From contig NZ_AP025017.1 in NCBI RefSeq assembly GCF_019974135.1, forward strand, positions 1,550,001-1,614,000: 64,000 nt of DNA. Direction: 5' to 3'. This stretch comes from Actinomyces capricornis (GTDB taxonomy: Bacteria > Actinomycetota > Actinomycetes > Actinomycetales > Actinomycetaceae). The notes under the pieces are model-generated. The model made no database searches. It worked only from the letters and a program-made list of their open reading frames with translations, and had not been told where the DNA came from. Shown here piece by piece: positions 46,369 through 54,495 of this stretch. Every line of letters starts with the position of its first letter. Position 1 is the first letter of the stretch. Made by a program: the position numbers and the translations under genes.

Positions 46369-49368
46369 ATGACCACCCGCGAAGACATCCTCGAGCGCCT
46401 GGCCTACGCCGATGCCCTGAGCTACGGCCCCAAGGCCTCCGCACTCATCGCCGAGGCCGTCACCTGGGCCGATGCGCTGGGCGAGGAGGATCTGCAGGTG
46501 GTCACCCGTCTGGCGCTGACCGACGGCTACCAGCACGGCAACGAGGAGTGGAAGGCACTGGCGCCCTTCGTGTGGAACCTCGCCCGCTACAAGGAGCGCC
46601 CCGACCTGTTCGACGCCGACCAGGTGCGCACCCTGCACTGGCACTTCAAGTGGTCCGTGGCGGTGGCGGCGGCCAACCCGAAGGTGGCCAAGGATCAGGT
46701 GCGCCAGTTGGAGGCCAGCCTGGAGGAGTTCTACCGCTCCGAGGGGGCCTCCATGCACGTGGTCCACGGCGAGCGGGCCTCGGTGGCCGGACTGCTGGGC
46801 CTGGAGGAGGAGGCCGCCGAGGAGCTGGCCGCCTGGCGGGCCACGCCCCGCGATGAGAACTCCGACTGCGAGGGCTGCGACCCCATGCGCCAGGTCGCCT
46901 TTGCCTACCGCACCGAGGACTGGGAGTTGGCCGTGGGCACGGCCGTGCCGATCCTGCGCGAGGATGTGGGGTGCCGGGTCCAGCCCCAGATGATGCAGTC
47001 CCTGGTGCTGCTGCCCCTGCTGGCCTCGGGGCGGCCCAAGGCCGCCTGGGATGCGCACCTGCGCTCCTACCGCGAGATCCGCCGCCACCCCAATGCCCTG
47101 GTCTCCATCGGCTACCACCTGGAGTACCTGGCCCTGGTGGGCAAGATCGACCGCGGCCTGGACATCCTGCGCCGCCACATCTCCTGGCTGGACCAGGCCG
47201 AGTCCGCCCACGCCCTGCTGGGGGCCCTGCGGGGCATGAGCCTGGTGCTGCGGGAGGCCGAGCGCTTCGGCCGCGGCGAGGAGGCCCTGGGCGTCGTCGT
47301 GCCCGCCGAGACCCTGTGGGCACCCCAGCCCACCCTGGCGGCCGAGACGACGATCTCGCAGGCCTACGCCGAGTTCTCCGGCTGGGCGCGCCGCCTGGCC
47401 GCCTCCTTTGACGCCCGCAACGGCAACACCACCATCTCCGACCACCTGGAGCGCAGCCTGGCACGGGCCTCCTTCGCCGAGCACGCCGACGCCGGGACCC
47501 GGGTCGAGCTGCTGGAGACCCCCGAGGAGCTGCCCGAGGCCGTCCCCACCTGCCAGCCGGTGGAGGCCGGCGCCGGGGAGGAGTTCGGCTTCTCCTCCGC
47601 CCTGGGCATGGTCTCCCTGGGCCAGGAGGAGGAGCCCGGGCAGACTGCGGGCCCCGGGCCGCTGGAGGAGGCCGATGAGCCCTTCCCGCTGGTGGACCTC
47701 ACCCGTCCCGCCCCGCTGGCCGACGCCGACGACGCCGTGCGCCGCTACGCCCGCACCCTGCGCCGGGTGGGGGTGGACACCGAGCACCTCTACATCGTGG
47801 ACCAGGCGGCCGCCCACAGCCTGCTGCCCGAGCCCGGCCGCGCCCCCGACGGCCTGGAGATCGAGGCCTCCCTGCTGCGCGCCAACGCCTACTCCCGGCG
47901 CACCGAGTACGACCGGGCCATCGAGGAGCGCCTGCGCATCCGCTCGATGCGCGAGAGCCAGGTGGGGGTGCTGGGCGCCGTCGAGATCGACATCGCCAAC
48001 CTCGATGATGAGATGACCGCCGACCGCCAGTCCGGCCGCGACGCCACCCAGGAGCGGGCGGCGCGACTGGAGCGGGCCGAGGAGATGCTGCGCAGCGTGG
48101 CCTCGCGCGTCGATGCGCTCATCGGCCCGGAGAGGTCCCCCGGCGCCTCCCTGGAGTCCGGCTCGCCCTCCGCGGAGGCCTGCGTGCTGGCCGCCGACGC
48201 CCTGGGCAACATCATCAGCGTGCTCACCGAGCTGGAGGCCAAGGACCAGGCCCTGGAGGCGGTGGCCCTCATGGAGCGGGTGTGGGGGCGCATCCCCATG
48301 GAGATGCACGCCGAGAACATGCGCGACGCGGTGGACATGGCGCGCGCCGAGGTGCTGGCCGAGTGCGGAGACGTGTTCGAGGGCTGCCAGCTGGCCGAGG
48401 AGGTCATGCGCCGCCACGAGCCGATGTCCCTGCTCGTGGCCGGGCGCGGCCGCCGCCTGCTGGGCGTGGCCTCCATGCAGGTCGAGCAGTTCGAGGAGGC
48501 GGTCAAGCAGTTCCGCGAGCACGCCAACATGATGATGGCCGCGGGCCTGCCCTTCACGAGCATCGGCTCCCTGCTCAACCTGGGCCAGGCCCTGGGGGTG
48601 GGGGAGCGCTACCTGGAGAGCGCCGAGGTGCTGGAGTCCGCGCTCTCGCGCGCCGAGCGGCTCCAGGTGCCCGGCATGATCCTGTTCATCCACCAGTTCC
48701 TGGCCCAGGTGCATATGGGCCTGGGGGAGCATGCCGGGGTCCTGGAGCACTCCCTGGCGGCCGCCGAGGGCCTGGAGGCCGCGGGGCGGGTGGCCGCGGC
48801 CAAGGAGGCCTACACCAATGCCGCCATGGCGGCGGGCAACATGGACGACAATGTCCAGTCCTCGGCGCTGTTCCGCCGCGCTGCCGCCCTGGAGGACACC
48901 AGCACCGATCAGGGGAGGCTCGACCGCGGCCGCATGCTGCGCCGGGCGGCCCGGGCGCTGGTGGACGACTTCACGGTGGCCATGGCCCGCTCGCGCCTGG
49001 ACGACGCCGTGGAGATCATGGAGGAGTCCCGAGCGGCCTTCATCGAGGTGGAGGACGGCGGGAACTACTCCAGCGCCTGGGAGATGGGGGACTGGCATGA
49101 CGACATGTCCTGGATCCTGTGGCGCACGGATGAGAACTCCCTGGCGGCTGAGCACTGCGAGGCGGCCTATGAGGGCTACATGAGCAAGGACGACCGCGAG
49201 TCGGCCGCCCGGGCGCTGTGCATGCTGGCCCGCCTGCATGCCGAGCGCGAGGAGAGGGATGAGGCCCTGGCCGCCTGTGCGCGGGTGCGCGAGCTGCTGG
49301 CCCACCCGCGCTGGCAGAACCACGACGCCCTGTCCTTCGTGGCCTCCATCGAGGAGAGCTTCTCCTGA
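46369..49368 (+). CDS. large helical repeat (TPR-like) protein
   Basis: A 999-residue protein of tandem helical hairpins. TPR-like units include MQVEQFEEAVKQFREHANMM, SIGSLLNLGQALGVGERYLE, QFLAQVHMGLGEHAGVLEHS and ARLHAEREERDEALAACARV; the N-terminal half has weaker repeats. An acidic, Pro-rich segment (about residues 385-445) divides it. There is no signal peptide or enzyme motif. TPR proteins often dock to Hsp90, and this gene follows the Hsp90-like gene closely, so co-chaperone or scaffold is a fair inference. A strong terminator lies right after its stop. Confidence 0.8.
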   Translation: MTTREDILERLAYADALSYGPKASALIAEAVTWADALGEEDLQVVTRLALTDGYQHGNEEWKALAPFVWNLARYKERPDLFDADQVRTLHWHFKWSVAVAAANPKVAKDQVRQLEASLEEFYRSEGASMHVVHGERASVAGLLGLEEEAAEELAAWRATPRDENSDCEGCDPMRQVAFAYRTEDWELAVGTAVPILREDVGCRVQPQMMQSLVLLPLLASGRPKAAWDAHLRSYREIRRHPNALVSIGYHLEYLALVGKIDRGLDILRRHISWLDQAESAHALLGALRGMSLVLREAERFGRGEEALGVVVPAETLWAPQPTLAAETTISQAYAEFSGWARRLAASFDARNGNTTISDHLERSLARASFAEHADAGTRVELLETPEELPEAVPTCQPVEAGAGEEFGFSSALGMVSLGQEEEPGQTAGPGPLEEADEPFPLVDLTRPAPLADADDAVRRYARTLRRVGVDTEHLYIVDQAAAHSLLPEPGRAPDGLEIEASLLRANAYSRRTEYDRAIEERLRIRSMRESQVGVLGAVEIDIANLDDEMTADRQSGRDATQERAARLERAEEMLRSVASRVDALIGPERSPGASLESGSPSAEACVLAADALGNIISVLTELEAKDQALEAVALMERVWGRIPMEMHAENMRDAVDMARAEVLAECGDVFEGCQLAEEVMRRHEPMSLLVAGRGRRLLGVASMQVEQFEEAVKQFREHANMMMAAGLPFTSIGSLLNLGQALGVGERYLESAEVLESALSRAERLQVPGMILFIHQFLAQVHMGLGEHAGVLEHSLAAAEGLEAAGRVAAAKEAYTNAAMAAGNMDDNVQSSALFRRAAALEDTSTDQGRLDRGRMLRRAARALVDDFTVAMARSRLDDAVEIMEESRAAFIEVEDGGNYSSAWEMGDWHDDMSWILWRTDENSLAAEHCEAAYEGYMSKDDRESAARALCMLARLHAEREERDEALAACARVRELLAHPRWQNHDALSFVASIEESFS

Positions 49369-49376
49369 CCCCTGGC

Positions 49377-49406
49377 GGGGCGCGGGGCCTTTCGGCCTCG
49401 TGCCCC
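49377..49406 (+). terminator. hairpin ending the SPFH-Hsp90-TPR module
   Basis: Arms 49377-49389 and 49394-49406 (GGGGCGCGGGGCC and GGCCTCGTGCCCC) pair at 11-12 of 13 positions, one a G-T wobble, around the loop TTTC. It begins nine bases after the stop of the repeat protein. It marks the end of the eight-gene unit. Confidence 0.7.
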
Positions 49407-49516
49407 GGGATCCGGGGGTTCGCCCCCTGTGAATCTGCTGACTGCCGGGGCGGGGCGGGGGATGATGGGCCGTGAGCAACAATGACGCTCCTGACCGACC
49501 TCCGGGAGGCTCCCCC

Positions 49517-50380
49517 ATGGCCATCGCAACCTCGCACCGCTTCTCCGCCGACGACCTACCCGTGGAGGCCGGCCGCTACCGGCTCGTCGCCTCCGCCGGC
49601 TGTCCATGGTCCCGCCGCGTTCTCATCGCCCGCCGCCTGCTGGGCCTGATGGATGCCATCCCCCTGTCCTCCAGCTATGGCCGGGGGGAGGACGGCTACT
49701 GGGAGCTGACGGGCCCCAGCGGCGAGCCGGGGGAGGACCCCGCGCTGGGGGCCCGCTCCCTGGCGGAGGTCTATGCGCGCACGCCCGGCTATGAGCCCCC
49801 GCCGACGGTCCCGGCCCTGGTGGACATGACCACGGGCGAGGTGGTCAGTGACGACTCCGGGGATCTGCTCTTCGACCTGTCCACCGCCTGGTGGGATGAG
49901 CACCGCGAGGGGGCCCCGGACCTCTACCCCTTGAACCGCCGCAACTCCACCGATGCGTGGGATGAGTGGATCGGCTCCCAGATCAACCGGGGGCACGCGG
50001 TGGCCACGCACAGCAAGGATCCTGAGGAGGCTGCCGCCGCCGCGAACGGGGTGCTGGTGGGCTTCGACGTCATCGACACGCTGCTGGCCCGCGCCACGCA
50101 TATGGAGGCCTCCCGTGAGGCGGGGCTGACGATCCTGGATGGCCCGCCACTGTCCTCGGTAGTCTCGATCGGCCAGTTCCTGTGCGGGGATCAGCCCACG
50201 GGCAGCGATATCCGCCTGTTCACCACGGTGCAGGACTACGAGTACGGGGGGCGCCAGCGCTATCCCGGGGCAGAGGCGCCCCCGATCTCCTTCTGGCCCG
50301 CCCTGGCCCGCTGGTTCCGCGCCCTGGAGGCCCGCTCGGGCTGGGTGGGCCCGGAGGACCGCAACGCCCTGGGCTGCTGA
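49517..50380 (+). CDS. glutathione S-transferase, Xi class (glutathionyl-hydroquinone reductase-like)
   Basis: A 287-residue cytoplasmic enzyme. The thioredoxin-fold part carries the Xi-class active site SAGCPWSRR with C29; in this class the cysteine forms a disulfide with glutathione and reduces glutathionyl-hydroquinones. TVPALVDMTTGEVVSDDSGD matches the glutathione-binding cis-Pro and ESxxI region, here with DDS. The helical C-terminal domain is complete (FLCGDQPTGSDIRLFTTV). Actinobacteria may use mycothiol instead of glutathione. The start MAIATSHRFSADD was chosen over the GTG at 49472 because GGGAGG lies seven bases upstream of it. Confidence 0.88.
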   Translation: MAIATSHRFSADDLPVEAGRYRLVASAGCPWSRRVLIARRLLGLMDAIPLSSSYGRGEDGYWELTGPSGEPGEDPALGARSLAEVYARTPGYEPPPTVPALVDMTTGEVVSDDSGDLLFDLSTAWWDEHREGAPDLYPLNRRNSTDAWDEWIGSQINRGHAVATHSKDPEEAAAAANGVLVGFDVIDTLLARATHMEASREAGLTILDGPPLSSVVSIGQFLCGDQPTGSDIRLFTTVQDYEYGGRQRYPGAEAPPISFWPALARWFRALEARSGWVGPEDRNALGC

Positions 50381-50498
50381 GCCGGACCGGCACCGTCGTC
50401 GCGCGTGCCGGGGCGGGCTGCGCGGTTGCCCGTCCCGGCACGCGGCGGCCAGTGCTCACGGGTCCTGACTCGTCCATGACGGCGCTGCACCGCCGCAC

Positions 50499-51968
50499 TC
50501 ACTGGCCCAGGCTCACGCCCCGGTCGCTCATGAAGGGCTCGGGGTCGGTGGGCCGGCCGTTGAGGTGGACCTCGAAATGGAGGTGGCAGCCGGTGGAGTT
50601 CCCGGTGGAGCCGACCGCTGCGATGCGCTGGCCCGCGGTGACGCTCTGCCCGGCCCGCGCATGGATGCCCGAGGCCTCCATGTGGAGGTAGGCGGTGGTC
50701 ACGCCCCCGCCGTGGTCGATCTCGACGGCGCCGGTCCCGTCGTCGTACAGGCCGGCGAAGGTGACCGTGCCTGCCGCGGCGGCGTGGATGGGGCCGCCGC
50801 ATCCGCCGCCGGCCAGGTCCGTGCCGGCGTGGAGCCGGTTGACGCCGGTGACCGGGTTGACCCGCATGCCGTAGGGGCTGGTGCGGGGGCCGGCGGCCGG
50901 CGCGGCCCACCCGCCCGGGCCGACGGCGACCGGGGCGCCGGAGGCCGTGGAGGCGCACTGCGCCGTCGGGGCCCCGGCGGTGGAGGGCGGTTGGGTGGCC
51001 CGGGTCATCCGGCGCACGCTCCAGGAGCGAGCCTGCCAGGAGGAGTCCAGATCCACCTCCTTGACCACATCGCCGGTATTGGGCGCATGGATCATTCGCT
51101 GGTCGCCCGCGTAGATGCCGATGTGGTCGTAGGAGTCGGGGCCCGCGGGGAAGAAGATGACGTCCCCCGGGCTCATCTCATCCCAGGGGGCGCTCGCACC
51201 CGGCCCGGTGTAGACCTCCTGGCCCTGCGCCCCCTGCTGGGCGGAGGTGCGCTCCAGCTCGATCCCGAGCTGGGAGAAGACGTAGTGGACCAGTCCGGAG
51301 CAGTCGAACCCGCTGGGGCCCGCCCCGCCCCAGGCGTAGGGGGCGCCCTCCTGGGCCCGGGCGAGATCAGCGGCGCTGCTCGTCTCGGCGGCCGAGGTAG
51401 TGGAGGCGGTGACGGCGCCGCCGTCGAGGGCCGCGACGATGGCCTCGGCGGCGGGCCAGGAGGACTCGTAGTGGTAGGGGTCGGAGTTGGCCTGGATCCG
51501 GTGCGCTACGAGGGTCGGCTCCATGGTGTCGCGCTCGGTGATCCTCACCAGTGCCTGGAGGAACAGCGAGGCGGACTGGTAGGGGTCCATGCGCTGCTCC
51601 AGGCTGCCCCAGGTCTCCCGCTGCTGGAACAGCCCGCGGCTGTCAGGACCGGCGGCATCCCCATGGTCCAGGTTGCGCAGCCCGGACTCCCCGATGGCGG
51701 TCATCACCGCGATGGTCTGGTCCCGTCGCGTCAGGCCCATATCGGCCGCCGCCCTCATGATGGTGGCCGCATGGGCGAGCTGGGTGGCATCCCACCCCGG
51801 CACGGAGGCCCCCGCGACGGCGCGCTCATCGATGAGGACCGCGCGGGCCCCCGCGCCCGCGGTGCAGTCCTCCTCCTGCCCGCCCAGGAGCAGGAGGAGG
51901 GCGAGGACGGGCAGGAGCGCCAGGAGCAGCACCAGTGCCAGGACGAGTGGCAGCCCGCCCGGTCTCAC
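50499..51968 (-). CDS. secreted three-domain cell-wall hydrolase of conjugation type (lysozyme-like, NlpC/P60, M23)
   Basis: A 489-residue exported wall hydrolase. An N-terminal hydrophobic segment (LVLALVLLLALLPVLALLLL) anchors or exports it. A lysozyme-like part follows (AVMTAIGESGLRNLDHGD, SRGLFQQRETWG). The NlpC/P60 endopeptidase has C223 in GFDCSGLVHYVF and the histidine in SYDHIGIYAG. An M23 metallopeptidase ends it, with RLHAGTDLAG and CHLHFEVHLNG as zinc ligands. Such proteins open the peptidoglycan for type IV secretion channels. Its GTG overlaps the stop of the lipoprotein gene upstream by GTGA. Confidence 0.9.
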   Translation of the reverse strand: MRPGGLPLVLALVLLLALLPVLALLLLLGGQEEDCTAGAGARAVLIDERAVAGASVPGWDATQLAHAATIMRAAADMGLTRRDQTIAVMTAIGESGLRNLDHGDAAGPDSRGLFQQRETWGSLEQRMDPYQSASLFLQALVRITERDTMEPTLVAHRIQANSDPYHYESSWPAAEAIVAALDGGAVTASTTSAAETSSAADLARAQEGAPYAWGGAGPSGFDCSGLVHYVFSQLGIELERTSAQQGAQGQEVYTGPGASAPWDEMSPGDVIFFPAGPDSYDHIGIYAGDQRMIHAPNTGDVVKEVDLDSSWQARSWSVRRMTRATQPPSTAGAPTAQCASTASGAPVAVGPGGWAAPAAGPRTSPYGMRVNPVTGVNRLHAGTDLAGGGCGGPIHAAAAGTVTFAGLYDDGTGAVEIDHGGGVTTAYLHMEASGIHARAGQSVTAGQRIAAVGSTGNSTGCHLHFEVHLNGRPTDPEPFMSDRGVSLGQ

Positions 51969-52534
51969 AGCAGGCCCTCGGGGATCTCGTCCCCTGGCAG
52001 GACGATACGCCGGGTCAGCCAGGCGCTGCCGCTCTGGCGGGTCAGGACGACGCCGAAGACGCCCTTGTCCGTGGGCACCTGGACCAGCGCGGTGAGGAGG
52101 TGGGCCTCATCCGTGGGCGAGATGAGAGCGGCCCGGCCGGCGTCCACAGTGGCCGGGGGCACACGGGTGGCGTCGGTGTAGCGGTAGACGGCCTGGGCCT
52201 CCGGGGTCAGGTGGGGCAGGAGGCCCTGCCACCAGGTCTCCTGGTCGGTTCCTGCCAGGTAGGCGGTCATGGTCTGCGAGGCGCGCTGGACGGCGGCGTC
52301 CTCGGCCTCCTGGTCCCAGGTGGGTGGGAGGTAGGTCCCCGACCAGCTCGGGGTGATGGCGCCGAGGTCGTCCATGGGCTCGGTGGTCAGCAGCGGGACA
52401 GGATCGGCCGACGCCGAGGGGCCGGCTGCCATGGAGGGGGCGTCCTGCCCACGGCCGTCGCCTGAGGCGCATCCCGCAGCGATGAGGCTGACCACCAGGA
52501 CCAGCGCCGCGGTGCTGCGATGCCTGCGGGGCAC
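51965..52534 (-). CDS. conjugation-cluster lipoprotein
   Basis: A 189-residue secreted lipoprotein. The GTG start (PRRHRSTAALVLVVSLIAAG follows) has AAGGAG seven bases upstream and gives a textbook signal ending in lipobox IAAGC. The longer open frame runs through AT-rich promoter DNA and was rejected. The mature part (AVQRASQTMTAYLAGTDQET, WWQGLLPHLTPEAQAVYRYT, LVQVPTDKGVFGVVLTRQSG) resembles the small extracellular lipoproteins of actinobacterial T4SS-like clusters and may have a VirB8/TcpC-like fold. It is co-transcribed with the wall hydrolase. Confidence 0.8.
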   Translation of the reverse strand: MPRRHRSTAALVLVVSLIAAGCASGDGRGQDAPSMAAGPSASADPVPLLTTEPMDDLGAITPSWSGTYLPPTWDQEAEDAAVQRASQTMTAYLAGTDQETWWQGLLPHLTPEAQAVYRYTDATRVPPATVDAGRAALISPTDEAHLLTALVQVPTDKGVFGVVLTRQSGSAWLTRRIVLPGDEIPEGLL

Positions 52535-52801
52535 AGGGGGCTCCTTCCGGCTCCGGGGGCTGATGGGCCAGTGGTCAGGGCGGCGGCGCCGGCCGGGCTC
52601 GACGATGAGCGTACGCAGTGGGCCGGGAGCCACGAGGCAGCCTACTCTCCTCCTCTCCATATACACAAAGGCTGTATATAAACGTATCAAGTAATGAAGA
52701 TGCTCAAGCATCTCTATATGTTGTTCTTGGTTGTGTCTCCTGTAGTAAACTCCGGAGGCCATCGTTTCACGAGCTCATCATCCATGAAGGAGTCCGCGCC
52801 C
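52535..52801. promoter_or_regulatory. AT-rich divergent control region of the secretion cluster, with a palindrome
   Basis: These 267 bases part the leftward hydrolase/lipoprotein pair from the rightward secretion genes. The stretch 52655-52760 is strikingly AT-rich for this genome. ATATACA (52659-52665) and TGTATAT (52673-52679) form an inverted repeat around seven bases, a likely regulator site. AGATGC-TCAA-GCATCT (52698-52713) is a second small palindrome. TAGTAAAC-like -10 sequences occur near 52743. Both flanking operons could be switched together from here. Confidence 0.55.
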
Positions 52802-53425
52802 GTGACCACCAATCCCTGGGTGACTCGGCGGCCCGCCTCCCTCCCAACCCCGCCTCCCTCACTACCGGCCCCGTGCCCGCTGACGGGGCCTGGCACTCCT
52901 CAGCCCGGCATCGACCAGCCGGCCAGGGGCGCCCTGCCTCTCGTGACCAGGCCTGAGCGGCCGGTCCTGTGGGTGCTGGGTGCGCACGGAGGGGCGGGGG
53001 AGTCGCTCCTGTCCTCGCTCCAGGAGGGGTGGATGGCTGCCGGGCACTCCTGGCCCGCGGAGTCCTCGGCGCCGGTGGTCCTGACCGCCCGGACCGGTTT
53101 CGAGGGGCTCACGCGCGCCCAGGCGGTGCTGACGCAGTGGGCCAGTGGGGCGGTGGGCGACCCCCGCCTGCTGGGCCTCATCCTCCTGGCGGATGCCCCG
53201 GGTCGTCGTCCCAAAGCGCTGAGGGACCTGGGGCGCATCGTCGGCGGGGGCGCCCCGCGGGTGTGGGAGGTGCCATGGGTGGAGGCCTGGCGCCTGGGTC
53301 AGGGCCTTGCCCACGACCGGCTCCCACGTCAGGCCCGCCGCATGATCGATGACCTGTCCCGCCTGGTGTCCGATAGGACGACCATCCCCCACCACACCGA
53401 GGAGTGCGCCCATGAGCACCTGTGA
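52802..53425 (+). CDS. DUF6668 family protein of the secretion cluster
   Basis: A 207-residue protein. After a Pro/Thr/Ser-rich N-terminus comes RPVLWVLGAHGGAGESLLSS, which looks like the start of a MinD/ParA-type nucleotide fold with a GAHGGAGES loop in place of GKGGVGKT; the lysine is missing, so ATP hydrolysis is doubtful. LGLILLADAPGRRPKALRDL follows as the second core strand. The GTG at 52802 has AAGGAG nine bases before it; the ATG at 52694 lies in the control region and was rejected. It overlaps the next small gene by 14 bases. Confidence 0.75.
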   Translation: MTTNPWVTRRPASLPTPPPSLPAPCPLTGPGTPQPGIDQPARGALPLVTRPERPVLWVLGAHGGAGESLLSSLQEGWMAAGHSWPAESSAPVVLTARTGFEGLTRAQAVLTQWASGAVGDPRLLGLILLADAPGRRPKALRDLGRIVGGGAPRVWEVPWVEAWRLGQGLAHDRLPRQARRMIDDLSRLVSDRTTIPHHTEECAHEHL

Positions 53426-53693
53426 TCCGCTGCTGAGGCTGGCCGTGCTGGCTGTTCCCGACCCGGACCCCATTCAGCCCCCGGGGACTGAGGGCTTCAC
53501 CGCCGTCATGGGGTGGGCGAAGTGGGTGGCGCTGGCCGTGTGCGTCCTGGGCCTGTTCGCCGCAGGCGCCCTCATGGCGATCCAGTCGCGCCGCGGTGAG
53601 GGCGGTGAGCATGTCGGCAAGATCGTCATGGCCCTGGGAGGGGTCGTCGTCATCTCGGCCGCGGCGGCCCTGGTCGGCTTCCTGGCCGGTTGA
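53412..53693 (+). CDS. small two-helix membrane protein (TrbC/VirB2 pilin-like)
   Basis: A 93-residue protein. A short leader with LLRLAVLAVPDPDPIQPPG could be a cleavable signal. Two membrane helices follow: VALAVCVLGLFAAGALMAI and IVMALGGVVVISAAAALVG, separated by a charged loop (QSRRGEGGEHVGK). This is the build of TrbC/VirB2 pilins in T4SS clusters, and its place just before a VirB8-like and a VirB6-like gene agrees. Sequence similarity to known pilins is low. Confidence 0.7.
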   Translation: MSTCDPLLRLAVLAVPDPDPIQPPGTEGFTAVMGWAKWVALAVCVLGLFAAGALMAIQSRRGEGGEHVGKIVMALGGVVVISAAAALVGFLAG

Positions 53694-53709
53694 CCGGAGG
53701 GGCCCGACC

Positions 53710-54492
53710 ATGACCACTGCGGATGCGGGCGGCACTCAGGCCGGTCCCTTCACCCGGCCCGGGTTCATCGCCTCGGCCCTCGTCGTGGCGCTGGTCGCCG
53801 TCCTGGGCCTGACCGTCGGGATCCTCACGGCCGCCCGGGACGACGCCGTCCCGCCGGGGGCCGGGCCCACGCAGGAGCCGGCTCTCGCCACGGCCGCGGC
53901 CACTGCTGCGGCCGCACCCGGGCCCGAGGAAGCGGGGGCGAGCGTGTGCGGCCTCGGCGGGGAGGTCCCGGGTCCGGCCCGTCTGGAGGCCGCCCCGCAG
54001 GCCGATCGATGGGACTACCAGGGCACTGCCGCCTACCCCGTCTCAGCGGTCTATGGGCCCGCCGCCACCAGTGCGCAGGGGTACCGCTACTGCTTCCAGC
54101 GCTCGCCCGAGGGCGCGGTCTTCGCTGCGGCCAATGCCCTGGCCACCGGGACCGATGAGGAGCTGGCGCGCACCTGGATCGACTACTTCCTGGCCCCCGG
54201 CCCCTACCGCGAGCAGCTCCTCGGTGATGCCTCGGCCGAGGCCTCCCAGGCGCCCCAAGGGGGCTCGGCCCGGCTGCGGATCGTCGGCTTCCGCCTCCTG
54301 TCCTATGCGGGTGAGGAGGCCAGTGTCGACCTGGCGGTGCGGGCATCGACGCAGGGCCGTGACATCACGCTCTCGATGGTCTACCACCTCCAGTGGTCGC
54401 AGGGCGATTGGAGGCTCAGCGCCGCCGTGGAGCGCCCGCTCGACGTCGTGACGGTGCCTGATGCGGCCGGCTATGTCAGTTGGGGCTCGTGA
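53710..54492 (+). CDS. VirB8/TcpC-like single-span membrane protein
   Basis: A 260-residue bitopic protein: one N-terminal helix (GFIASALVVALVAVLGLTVG), an Ala/Pro/Thr-rich stalk, then an extracellular domain of ~170 residues. That domain (YCFQRSPEGAVFAAANALAT, GGSARLRIVGFRLLSYAGEE, LSMVYHLQWSQGDWRLSAAV) has the NTF2-like plan of VirB8/TcpC transfer proteins. The start has GGAGGGG upstream. It is followed after three bases by the VirB6-like gene. Confidence 0.75.
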   Translation: MTTADAGGTQAGPFTRPGFIASALVVALVAVLGLTVGILTAARDDAVPPGAGPTQEPALATAAATAAAAPGPEEAGASVCGLGGEVPGPARLEAAPQADRWDYQGTAAYPVSAVYGPAATSAQGYRYCFQRSPEGAVFAAANALATGTDEELARTWIDYFLAPGPYREQLLGDASAEASQAPQGGSARLRIVGFRLLSYAGEEASVDLAVRASTQGRDITLSMVYHLQWSQGDWRLSAAVERPLDVVTVPDAAGYVSWGS

Positions 54493-54495
54493 CTC

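Noticed and set aside
46156-49524. Very long open frame on the minus strand opposite the repeat protein
   Set aside because: It mirrors the plus-strand gene, is full of Gly/Gln/His/Ala runs and has no recognisable domain. High GC third positions keep antisense frames open.
52535-52762. N-terminal extension of the conjugation lipoprotein from an ATG at 52762
   Set aside because: It crosses the AT-rich palindromic control region and lacks protein character; the GTG at 52534 has AAGGAG and an immediate lipoprotein signal.
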